A stretch of DNA of 64,000 nt from Bin75 sp965212135 (GTDB lineage Bacteria; Nitrospirota; Nitrospiria; Nitrospirales; UBA8639), in contig OZ243044.1 in the NCBI GenBank assembly GCA_965212135.1, forward strand, positions 372,001 through 436,000. The letters are read 5' to 3'. Under the pieces are notes generated by a model. That model was not told the DNA's origin. It searched no databases and was given only the letters and a program-made list of their open reading frames with translations. The translations under genes were made by a program, and so were the position numbers. Each line of letters begins with the position of its first letter. Within the stretch, counting starts at the first letter, position 1. Of this stretch, positions 26,128 through 35,800 are shown piece by piece.

Positions 26128-26865
26128 TCATGACAGGTTCCGTCCGCCGGCGCCGAAGCTCCCGAACGTGCCGCCAAAGCCCCCCCGGCCCGTGCCCCAG
26201 TATTCGCCCCGGCGCCAACGCTGAAACGGATGCCGCCGTTCCGGACGGGTAAACCGCCACAGGACAAACACCATGCCCGCCACCAGCGCGGCCGTCATCC
26301 AGAAACCGGCGCGCGACGACCGCTTTGGCCGCCCGGCTTCGTTGGCCATCCCGCCCGCCGCCGAGGCCAATCCCACCGCGGTTCGGTACAGGGATTCTCC
26401 GTAGCGGGCATTTCGGAACATGGAAAGAAGATGCCGCTCCGACAATTCATCCAGCTCCGGTTGTCCGATCGTTGCAAGCACGTTCCGCCCGAGCACGACC
26501 ACGGCTTGCCGCTCTTTCGCGGAAACGAGCAGCGCCATTCCCCGCTCCTGTTGCGCCATGCCGATGCGCCATTCCGCATACAACCGCTCCGCGTACGCGC
26601 GCGCATGAGGGTACGCGCCGACCGTCGGAACGGTGACGACGATCATTTCGACGCCGGTGCGGTCCTCCAGTTCCCGGCAGACTTCGCGAATGCGGGTTTG
26701 CCAGTCGGCGTCAATCAAATTTGCGTAATCGCTCACGTAGCCCGGCGGCGCCGGCAACACCGGCTTCCCGGCTCCGCCGGCATAGTCCCTCGCCAGGCCC
26801 GGAACCGCGCCCTGCATCCAGGCCAGCGCAATCACCAGAACCGCCGCGCGCCGGGGCCACGTCAT
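26128..26865 (-). CDS. TPM-domain membrane protein
   Basis: 245 residues. A signal peptide (AVLVIALAWMQGAVPGLA) is followed by the TPM domain, whose entry reads GYVSDYANLIDADWQTRIREVCRELEDRTGVEMIVVTV. Later come GMALLVSAKERQAVVVLGRNV, then one transmembrane helix (TAALVAGMVFVLWRF) and a glycine-rich tail (GTGRGGFGGTFGSFGAGG). This is the layout of YgcG-like proteins. The domain is periplasmic. Some relatives act as phosphatases or in photosystem repair, but the role here is unknown. It overlaps the upstream gene by 4 bp. Confidence 0.8.
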   Translation of the reverse strand: MTWPRRAAVLVIALAWMQGAVPGLARDYAGGAGKPVLPAPPGYVSDYANLIDADWQTRIREVCRELEDRTGVEMIVVTVPTVGAYPHARAYAERLYAEWRIGMAQQERGMALLVSAKERQAVVVLGRNVLATIGQPELDELSERHLLSMFRNARYGESLYRTAVGLASAAGGMANEAGRPKRSSRAGFWMTAALVAGMVFVLWRFTRPERRHPFQRWRRGEYWGTGRGGFGGTFGSFGAGGRNLS

Positions 26866-27638
26866 GGCAATCGCCCCTCCTGTTTCATGCCCGTGACGCG
26901 ATCCGTCAATCGGACCAACCCGGACAGGTACCGCTCCAGCAGTTTCGGGAGTTCATGTTTTCCCGGAGCGCTCAATCCGCGCTTCAATCGCCATACCTCA
27001 AGAAACACCGAAGGATCCACGTTCAAAACCGCATTCAGATCATCCAGCGCCGCTTGAGAGTTCCCGCTTGATGGATGACCCAACAGGCGGTACAACCCGC
27101 GAAGACACGCAAGCAGCGCCGTGAGCGAAAGCGGCAGCAGGGCCTGTATCGCTTCAATCCTGCCCCACCCTTCCACGTAGCATTGACGAACCCGCAGCAG
27201 ATTCCCGCGAAGCTCCTGTTCACATTGAAAGAACACGTGCGCGGTCGTGACCCGCAAGCCGGGAAACGGATCACGTCCTTCCAGCAGCACGTGATGGGCT
27301 TTGATATCCAGCAATTCCAGCGGAAACGCGTCCGCGCTCCGTTGAAGTTCTTCTTGCGTGAGAAACAACGGCGCGACAATGTTCTCCGCGGCCCATCGCT
27401 TCTGAAAACGACTCCATTCCCAAAGCACGGGCTGCGTGATCCGTTCAAGCATGATCAACAAATTGACGTTGGAGTATCCGGACAGAAATTCGCCGCGCGC
27501 GGCGCTTCCATAGACAAGAATGGTTTGCGGCGCCAGCGCCTTGTGTGTGTTGACGGATTGAAGAAACCCGCGCAGGAGGACACGCAAGTCTTCCGGAAAA
27601 TGAGACAGGGGCGGAGTCGCGGCCATGCTTACCGCCAA
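26862..27638 (-). CDS. Nucleotidyltransferase-like protein, possibly inactive
   Basis: 258 residues. ILVYGSAARGEFLSGYSNVNLLIML resembles the GS...RGx(n)SDxDL motif of minimal nucleotidyltransferases. The two metal-binding aspartates appear as Asn in SNVNL, so catalysis may be lost. The rest is mostly helical, with a possible HEPN/KNTase-like C-terminal bundle. No toxin-antitoxin partner is evident. It is co-transcribed with the FAD oxidoreductase upstream (27 bp) and the TPM gene downstream (4-bp overlap). Confidence 0.6.
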   Translation of the reverse strand: MAVSMAATPPLSHFPEDLRVLLRGFLQSVNTHKALAPQTILVYGSAARGEFLSGYSNVNLLIMLERITQPVLWEWSRFQKRWAAENIVAPLFLTQEELQRSADAFPLELLDIKAHHVLLEGRDPFPGLRVTTAHVFFQCEQELRGNLLRVRQCYVEGWGRIEAIQALLPLSLTALLACLRGLYRLLGHPSSGNSQAALDDLNAVLNVDPSVFLEVWRLKRGLSAPGKHELPKLLERYLSGLVRLTDRVTGMKQEGRLP

Positions 27639-27665
27639 CCCCGTGACGCGTCGCGGGCCGTGTTG

Positions 27666-28940
27666 TTATGAAAGGGCATGAGGCGGTCGTTGGTTCGCAC
27701 GGGGGTCCGGCAACACCCCCGCGGCCCGCAGGCGATCCATCATTCCGGCGAAGGGCGGGGTGTCCCGCAGCCCGGCCTTCGCGGTCAGTATTTGATATTT
27801 GAGGCGCCGGTTGCGGTCAATGGTGGAAAAGACCCGGTTACGAAGCCAGGCAACCAGCGGATTCCCCGTATTCCAGAAAAACACTTCTTCATCCGCCAGC
27901 CGCTGCAGCATTTCGACGGTCGGCCGCCGCTGTTGTTCATACGCGGACAGCGTTGTTTTGGAAAAATCGTCTTTGGCCAAACACGAAGGAACCAGCTTCG
28001 CCAGGGCCGCGGCGTCGGCCATGGCCTGCATGCGCCCTTGCGAGGCATGCGGATTCATCCCGTGAGCGGCGTCCCCGATCAGCACGGCCCCGTCAGCGAC
28101 CCATGTGCCGGCACGGGCTCGACCCGCGGGCATCACCGCCGACTGGTTCCAGTCCAGAAACCCCTGAAACGTGGCTGACAGCTCCGGATAAATGGCGGAC
28201 CATTTCTTTTGCAGGGATTCAACGCCCGCCGCCCGGATCTCGTTTCCGGATGCAGAACCGATCATGAACACAAGATAGACTTTCCCCTCCGCGGCCGGGA
28301 ACAACCCCAGAATTTCTTTTTTCCCAAGAAAATATTGCGCTTCATCCAGCCGCTCGGGGCAATCAAGAATGGCGACAAGATAACTTTCGGCGTACCGGTG
28401 CAACGTGGTCCGTATCCCGAGCGCGTCACGCACCATGGAGAACGGGCCATCGGCTCCCACGACCAGCCGGGCGCCGATGCGCACGGGTTTTCCGTCAACG
28501 TCGGCCTCCACCCCGGTCACGGCCTTGTCTTTTTTCAGGACGTTGACAAAAGACGCGCCATACCACAGTCCTCCCGGATTGTGTTTCTCCAGGGCCTCCA
28601 GCACCGCATGGTGGACGGTATGGGGCAGCGTCACCAGGGCGCGGTTATAGGGAGGGGGCAACTCGTCATAGTCAATGGAGCAGAGCCGCTCGCCGCCGAT
28701 CTGCCGAAAATGGAAATGTCGGACCGCCTGCACCGCGTCTTTGGGCAATGAATCCAGCAGACCCAGGTCATCCAGAATCATTTGCCCGTTCGGCTGAAGA
28801 ATTTCTCCGCGTATGCCGCGTGGAGGCCCCGAAGCCCGTTCAAGCACGAGGGTTTGAATGCCCTTTCCGGCCAGTAGCAGACCCAGAACGGCTCCTCCGC
28901 CTCCGGCGCCAACCACAACGACGTCAACGTGCATATCCAT
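27666..28940 (-). CDS. FAD-dependent monooxygenase (PHBH/UbiH fold)
   Basis: 424 residues. It has the N-terminal dinucleotide fold VVVVGAGGGGAVLGLLLAGKG, the middle motif VVGADGPFSMVRDALG (DG motif) and the FAD ribityl motif VLIGDAAHGMNPHASQG (GD motif). These three place it in the p-hydroxybenzoate-hydroxylase class that includes UbiH, tetracycline-modifying enzymes and geranylgeranyl reductases. The substrate is not deducible. A small hypothetical gene lies 23 bp upstream and the nucleotidyltransferase-like gene 27 bp downstream. Confidence 0.85.
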   Translation of the reverse strand: MDMHVDVVVVGAGGGGAVLGLLLAGKGIQTLVLERASGPPRGIRGEILQPNGQMILDDLGLLDSLPKDAVQAVRHFHFRQIGGERLCSIDYDELPPPYNRALVTLPHTVHHAVLEALEKHNPGGLWYGASFVNVLKKDKAVTGVEADVDGKPVRIGARLVVGADGPFSMVRDALGIRTTLHRYAESYLVAILDCPERLDEAQYFLGKKEILGLFPAAEGKVYLVFMIGSASGNEIRAAGVESLQKKWSAIYPELSATFQGFLDWNQSAVMPAGRARAGTWVADGAVLIGDAAHGMNPHASQGRMQAMADAAALAKLVPSCLAKDDFSKTTLSAYEQQRRPTVEMLQRLADEEVFFWNTGNPLVAWLRNRVFSTIDRNRRLKYQILTAKAGLRDTPPFAGMMDRLRAAGVLPDPRANQRPPHALS

Positions 28941-28963
28941 CGGATCAGGCGGACGGCGACGGG

Positions 28964-29341
28964 CTACTCGTCTTCAAAGATCGTCTGAAAATAGTCACCG
29001 GCTTCCTCCCAGGCCTCGGGATTGGTGCGTTTGAGCCAATCCTTCAAAAATGTTTTTTGCCCGGGAGAGAGCATTTGCCTGATTTGGTGGGTCCGCCCCT
29101 GCAGCGGCTGCAAAAATCCGACTTTTTTGACGGGATCAAGCGTGGCCGTCCGAACGTACAGATTGGTATAGGCCGAAGGCCGGTCATGCTCCCCTTCTCC
29201 CTGCAGCCATACCGAAATATATTTCTCCACGTTCAATCCGGAACTGTCCAGCGCCGGGTCGGTTTCATAAAACACGTCGTGTTCGGTTTCAGGCAACGGG
29301 ACGGCCTCATGAGCACGGAATAAAAAATTTTGATTCCACAT
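28964..29341 (-). CDS. Hypothetical protein
   Basis: 125 residues from the ATG at 29341. A TTG seven codons earlier would also be in frame. No known motif. The text is rich in charged and aromatic residues (FYETDPALDSSGLNVEKYISVWLQGEGEHDRP) with a helical, acidic C-terminus ending FEDE. No signal peptide or membrane segment, so it should be cytosolic. It is the first gene of the reverse operon that continues into the FAD monooxygenase. Confidence 0.6.
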   Translation of the reverse strand: MWNQNFLFRAHEAVPLPETEHDVFYETDPALDSSGLNVEKYISVWLQGEGEHDRPSAYTNLYVRTATLDPVKKVGFLQPLQGRTHQIRQMLSPGQKTFLKDWLKRTNPEAWEEAGDYFQTIFEDE

Positions 29342-29414
29342 AGAGACGGGTCTGCGGGACAATCAACAAATCAGGCGCGCCTTATCGCATCAAAACCGCA
29401 ACGCCCCTTCCGTC

Positions 29415-29493
29415 ATTCCCGACGTCTTCAATCGGAAATCCATCTTCGCCTTGAAATCTCCCCGATGGATTCCGCCCGCAAAACGTGCGGAAT
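29415..29493. repeat. Diverged composite palindromic repeat
   Basis: ATTCCCGACG...ATCGGAAAT (29415-29439), linker CATCTTCGCCTTG, then ATTCCGCCCG...GTGCGGAAT (29469-29493). Same plan as the copy at 29608 but with mismatches in the arms, so probably an older copy. Confidence 0.6.
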
Positions 29494-29607
29494 GACAGCA
29501 AAAGGCAACGTACCACAGCGACTTTTTGAGGGTCAATCAACTCACCCGCGTCAGCGAAGCGTCACCCCCTCCGTCATTCCCGCCATCCCCCCCCCTTTTT
29601 TTCCGTC

Positions 29608-29681
29608 ATTCCCGACATTGTTAATCGGGAATCCATCTTCGCCTTGGCCTCTCCCCACTGGATTCCCGCCTTCGCGGGAAT
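29608..29681. repeat. Composite palindromic repeat
   Basis: The 25-bp palindrome ATTCCCGACAT...AATCGGGAAT (29608-29632), the linker CCATCTTCGCCTTGGCCTCT and the 20-bp palindrome ATTCCCGCCTTCGCGGGAAT (29662-29681). It is the reverse complement of the arrangement at 63536-63608. Confidence 0.8.
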
Positions 29682-29701
29682 GACGGCGGCGTTGTCGCCC
29701 C

Positions 29702-29732
29702 TTGCAATCCCCGCCACTTGTTATGTTATACT
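29702..29732 (+). promoter_or_regulatory. Promoter of the giant autotransporter (extended -10)
   Basis: TGTTATACT at 29724-29732 is an extended -10 element. TTGCAA at 29702-29707 is the candidate -35 box with a long 19-bp spacer. Both boxes match those ahead of the reverse-strand autotransporter. Confidence 0.55.
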
Positions 29733-29878
29733 TTTTCCCATTCATTGGCCCCTAGGGCCAACAACAGAAACCGAGGCCGCTCTTCAGTCATTTCTCGCGT
29801 ATCGCATACCATCGGAAACGCCGCAGGGGATGATTGATGCGCTCGCCACTTTACTTGCACTGAAAAGAGACCATAGCC

Positions 29879-32800
29879 ATGACATTTTCCCGCTTGCCGT
29901 CCGCACTCAAAAATGCGCTAAAAGCCCCGCACAGCGCGCCTCCGGGCGTTGTAGCGGCCATTCTTGCCCCCCCCCCCCCCCCCCCCCCCCCCTGCACGGA
30001 TCGGAGGCCGGCTATGCTGGTCGGGGGCAAAATTATGTGTAGGGTCGGCAGGGCGTCGGCGCTCGGCGTGGCGCTTTTTGCGCTGACCTTTATTCCCGCA
30101 CAGTACGCTGCGGCCCAGGACGTCCCCGACGATGGCACCACCACAGCAAGGCTCGCGGTGCCCGGCACGATCACCGACACTATTGAACCTCAAGCGGATC
30201 GGGACATCTTCCTGGTCGCGCTCGTATCCGGCGGCACCTACCAGTTTGATGCCGAGAGAACAAGCGATAACCTGGATACTACCCTCGGTTTATTTTCGCC
30301 CGGACATGTTGACTTTGGTTCGTTGGACTGCAATGACTTCAACATCGGTAGCCTTGCGCGTAATGACGACCGCGAAGGACTTACTACCGATTCCCGAATT
30401 ACCCATACGGCGACACAAACCGGAGATCACTTTCTTTGTGTTGACGCATTAGGCACCACCAGTAGCAGCGGCTTTTACCGGCTGACGGCGACTGTCACAA
30501 CCCCGCCGCCGCCGCCGACCCAGGACGTCCCCGGCGACGGTTCCACCACAGTAAGGCTCGCGGTGCCCGGCACGCTCACCGGCACTATTGGTGCTCCCGA
30601 TGACCAGGACGCTTTCCTGGTCGCGCTCGTATCCGGCGGCACCTACCAGTTTGATGCCGAGATAACAAGCGGTGGCCTGGATACTACCCTCGGTTTATAT
30701 CCGCCCGGACATACTAACTTTGTCGGGAGTACTTCCTGCCATAACGCCACCGGCGTACTTACGGGTAATGACGACATAGAATCATCAGGAGGAAACCCAA
30801 GCGATTCCCAAATTACCTGGACGGCGGCACAAACCGGAGACCACGTGCTGTGTGTTGACGCATTTGCCCATGCTGGGAGCGGCGGCGATTACACGCTGAC
30901 GGCGGCTGTCACAACCCCGCCGCCGGGCTCGCCGCCGGATTTGAGCATTGCTCAGCCGACCGGTCAGAATACCGGCACGCTGTCATTCACGGTAACCAAT
31001 AGCGGCGGACCAGTCGCTGTTGATGCTTCAACATTGGGCGTGTACCGCACGGAGCAGACGCTGACTGCGGTGCAAGCGAATACTGCCGCCGCCGCCGCGC
31101 CGCTCTGTTCGGTAACCGAATCAACCCCCAGCCAGTCGTGCGCCGCCGTTGTGGGCGTAAGCATCGCCTCGGAGATTGCGTTCGACAGCCCGTATAGTGG
31201 AACGGCCGCCACCAACACCCCGGTCGATGCCGGTACGACTGATTATTATTATTTCGTCTGCGTGACGGTCGCCACGGGCAGTGTTCGCACCTGCTCGCCG
31301 TCCGGCGCCCGCGTGGAGATAACCGATTTGAGGTTTTCGGCAACGCCCGCGCCTGCGGCGAATCCGACCACTGTGCCGGATGGCGCAACCTTCAGGATAT
31401 CCTCCGCAGTGGAGAATGGGGGAAATGTGCAGCTATCAGGAAGGGCGACTTTTATCGTTTATGAAGCGCCGACGACCCTGGCCACGCCAAGTCCGCTCAC
31501 CGCCGCCAGTCTCGATGCGGCCAATGCGGTCGACGTGACCCCCGACTTTGCCCAACCCCCCATTGGCCGGGTTGGTACTACAGGGCAATCATTACAAATG
31601 GTCGACGTCGACCCAACCCTCCAGGCGGCGGATACAACCCTCAATTATTTTCTCTGTATTGAGATACTTGACAGCGACATCAACGTAGAGAACAACTGCA
31701 CCGGCCCGCTTGCGGTGCTCGTGCAAGGGCCGCCGACGATTCCTGATGTGAGCATCGCCACTTCAAGTTTTGATGGCGACACGCTAACCGCCACGGCGGC
31801 GAATACGGGCGCGCTTGCCACCGGCGCGAGCGTTGAATACTACCGCGTGAGCGGCGCCACCGATCCCCGGCCTGCGGTCGCCGCCGCGCCGCCGTCCGGT
31901 ACGCCGGTGTGCACCGCGACCACGGTGCCGGTTTGCCGCCTCAACGCCACTGCCACGACGATGGATATTCCGTCCAAGGCCGCCAGCCTGGCGGTCCCTG
32001 ACTTCTCCATCACGCCGCCTACCGCGACCGGCAATTATTATTATTTCGTCTGCGTGGCCCACGCCGACGACACTAACAAAGCCAATGATTGCGGCCCATC
32101 GGCGGGGAATCCCGATCCGGTTTTGAGCATTTCCCGGCCATCGGGTCAGAATACCGCCACGCTGGAATTCTCGGTAACCAATGGCGGGGTATTCATTGTT
32201 GGCGCGACCACGTTCAGCGTGTATCGCGCTGAGCAGACGCTGGATGCCTCGCAAGCGAATACCGCCGCCGCCACCGCGCCGCTGTGTTCGGTAACCGAAT
32301 CCACCAATAGCCAGCCGTGCGCCGTCGTTACCGGCGTGAACACCGTCACGCAGCTTACGCCGGGCGCGTATAGCTTCACGGCGGCCACCAACACCCCGAT
32401 TGATGCCGCGACCACGGATTATGCTTATTTCGCCTGCGTCACGATCACCTCGGGCGGTGCCCGCACCTGCTCGGTCACCAGCCCCAGCGTGGAGATAACC
32501 GATTTGAGAATTTTGGCAACGCCCGCGCCTGCGGCGACGCCGACCACGGTGCCGGATGGCGGAAGCTTCACGTTCACCGCCAGCGTGGAGAACGCGGGAA
32601 CTTTGCAGCCGTCACGAAGGTCGTTTTTTGTCGTATATGAAGCGCCGACCACCCTGGCCACGCCAAGCCCGCTCACCGTCGCCAGTCTCATTGCGGCCAA
32701 TGCGGTTGACATAAGCCCGACCCCCGCCGCCGGCACCATTGCCCGGCTTGGCGCCGGTGCGTCAGCACCACGAACGCTGGCCGGCGTTACCCCAACCGCC

Positions 32801-35800
32801 CAGGCGACGGCTACCACCCTCAATTATTTCTTCTGCATTGAGTCACTGCCCAGCGACGTCAACCTGGAGAACAACTGCACCGGCCCGATTGCGGTGCTCG
32901 TGGAAGGGTCGCCGATGATTCCTGATGTGAGCGCCACGTCAACTCTTGTTAGCAACACGCTAACCGCCCTGGTGAGTAATACGGGCGTGGATGCAGTCGG
33001 CGCGAGCGTTGAGTATTACCGCTCGTTGACGGCAAGGGCCGCCGCCGCCGCATCGCCCGGCACCGTGCCGCCTCTATGCAGCGCCGCCTCCCAGCCGGAC
33101 GGCGGCGGCGGCGGAGATAACGCCAATCTTTGCCGCCTCACCGCCGCCGCTAGTGAAGATATTCCGCGCGGCGACAGCGACCGGGCGGTAACCCCCGCCG
33201 TTACCATCACGACGCCCACCGCGCCGAACGATTATTTTTATTTCGTCTGCGTAACCCACGCCGACGACGTCAACAACGACAATGATTGCGGCCCGTCTCA
33301 AAGGCTGAACGTGGACGACTTCACAGAGGGCGTGTCGCGCGCGGGGGCGGTTACCCTGGACGGCAGCACGAGTTCCGGTATTATTGGAGCGAACAACGAT
33401 AGAGACTGGTTCACCATCCCCACGCAGGTATTGGACACCACCTACCGCTTCACCATCACCCGTGCGGCCGGGGCCGGCAACGCGCTTGTGCCCCGGCTCC
33501 GGGTGCGCGCGGCGTCCGGCACCGTGCGCCAGAACTTCGGCACCACCAATTCCGCCACCCGTTCCCAAAGACTCTATATCGTCAACGACGGCGCGCAGTT
33601 GTATGTTGAAGCGATGGGCAACGGCTCCACGACCGGCGCGTACACCCTGACCGCAGAAAACCTCGGAACCGGCGATCTGACCATTGTCGGCGGGCGTCCC
33701 ACGGGCGAAACAGGCGCGGTCATGGTGGGCGCCACCTTTGACTTTGAATTCACGGTCACCAATAACGGCGCCGGCGGCGCCACCGCGTCCACGGAGGTGC
33801 GATATTTTTACAACACCACCGGCAACGCCCTGGACCCCGACAGCGACACCCGTGCGGACGGTGCGGACGGGATGCCGGTTGCCCCACAAGAGATTGCCAT
33901 ACTGCTGGATGACGCCACCGCAACGGCGACCGATACCCTGCTCATCCCGTCCACCACAACGGCTGCAACGCTCCATTTTGGCGCCTGTGTGGTGGCGGCG
34001 GATGGAGATGCGGATGACACCAACAACTGCAGCGACCCGGTTGCCGTAACCATCACCCGGGCGCCGGTCACCTTCCCCACCACCATTGACACCCAAGCCT
34101 ACGTCGTCGGCACCGCCTTGAGCGTAACCCTGCCGCAGGCGGTCGGCGGTGCTGGCGGTGGATTCACCTACGCCATCAACCCGACCCCGGCCCTGCCAGA
34201 CGGCCTGACCTTCGCCGCCGCCACCCGCGTCCTGGACGGCAACCCGACCGCCGCCCAAATCCTAACCAACTACACCTACACCGCCACCGACGCCGGCGGC
34301 GACGTTGCCCGGCTGCCCTTCTTCATCGTCATCCTTGATTCAACGGCGCCGGCGGCGTTCCTCACCGCCACCAACCCGGATCCACTGGTTGAAAACACCC
34401 TGGACGGGGCCACGCTGGAGGTGACGCTGGCCTTCACCACGTACGTTGGCACGCTGCTTCCATCCGGTTTTGAGTTGAATGCGACCCGCTTCGGAGGTAA
34501 CACGCACGATCCGACCGTAGCCTCGGTGGTCCGCGACAGCGACACCCAAGCCACGCTGACGCTGGCCTACGGCGGCAACGACTTTGACGGCCCATCCCCC
34601 GCCACAATCTTTGTTCAGGTGCAACCCGCGGCCCACACCGGCGCCGACGAGCTGACAGCCCCCCCTCGGGTGGATGTCTTGCCCATCGTTGAAAACAACG
34701 TCGCCACGCTGTCCGCCCTCGCCTTGTCTGGCGGCGTCTCGCTCACCCCGCCCTTCGACTCCGGCACGTTCATGTACACCGCGGCCGTAATCAACAGCGT
34801 TGCCGACATCATGGTGACGCCGACCGCCACCAACGACTTCGCGACCATCGCCGTGGACGGCACCGCCGTGGACAATGGCACGGCCAGCGCCGCGATTGCG
34901 CTGACCGAGGGCATGACCACCGACATTGCAGTGCTGGTAACCGCCTCGGACGGCGTCGCCACGCAAACATATACCATCGCCGTAACCAGGGCGGCGCCGC
35001 CGGCGCCCGAGTTGAGCATTGCGCCGCCGACCACAAATCCCGTTGCCCCTACTCTCTCAGGTGACGACAGTTTTGATGTGGTCGCCGTGGTAACCAATAA
35101 CGGGGGTGCGGCGACTGCGGAGGTCACCACCGTGAACTTTTATCTGGTGGCGGATGCGGCTTCTGTAACCACGGTCGCCGACCTCGGATCCAGTGATGGG
35201 TCAGGCACGATTGCGGCGGGGCTTGCCGCCTCGGGCGGCACCGGAACCGTAACCCGCAACATCTTCGGGCCAGGTACGGGTTCGGGCTTTTATGGGTTAT
35301 ACGCTTGTTTCAGCACCGTTACCGACGCCACCCTCGCCACCGACTGCGCGTTCAGCCGCTTCCTCTATGACGACAATATCGGCTCAACCACAACCCGCCA
35401 CGACAGGAATACGGGCATCGTGGTGGCGGCCCGGACCGAGACCTCCCGCATTTCACATAGTAACGATAGCGACTGGTTTAGTTTTGTGCTGGAAAACGGC
35501 GCGCGCTACCAGATTGATTTGACTTCGGCGAACGCCACGCTACTCACCATCCGCGATAGCGGCGGTACCGTCATCAGCGCGTCTTTGATTACCGGCGGCG
35601 GCAACACCCTCCAAAGCAACACCTATACGGCGGCCGCGGATGGCGCGCATTTTATTGAAGTGGTTGATAATGGCGGCGGCGCCGGAAATTACACCCTGGT
35701 CATCACCCGGCTGGCCGCGCCGCCGGCCGACGTCACTTGCGCGGAAGGCGGCCCGGCGGTGCCCGCCACCCTGACCGTGGGTTTTGGCGACCAGGTAACC

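Larger units (their letters stand above)
29342..29878. other. Intergenic region upstream of the giant autotransporter
   Basis: About 540 bp with no convincing gene. Contains two composite palindromic repeats (29415-29493 and 29608-29681), a C9T7 homopolymer stretch at 29587-29602, and the putative promoter of the giant gene. The 5' untranslated region would be about 140 nt. Confidence 0.6.
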
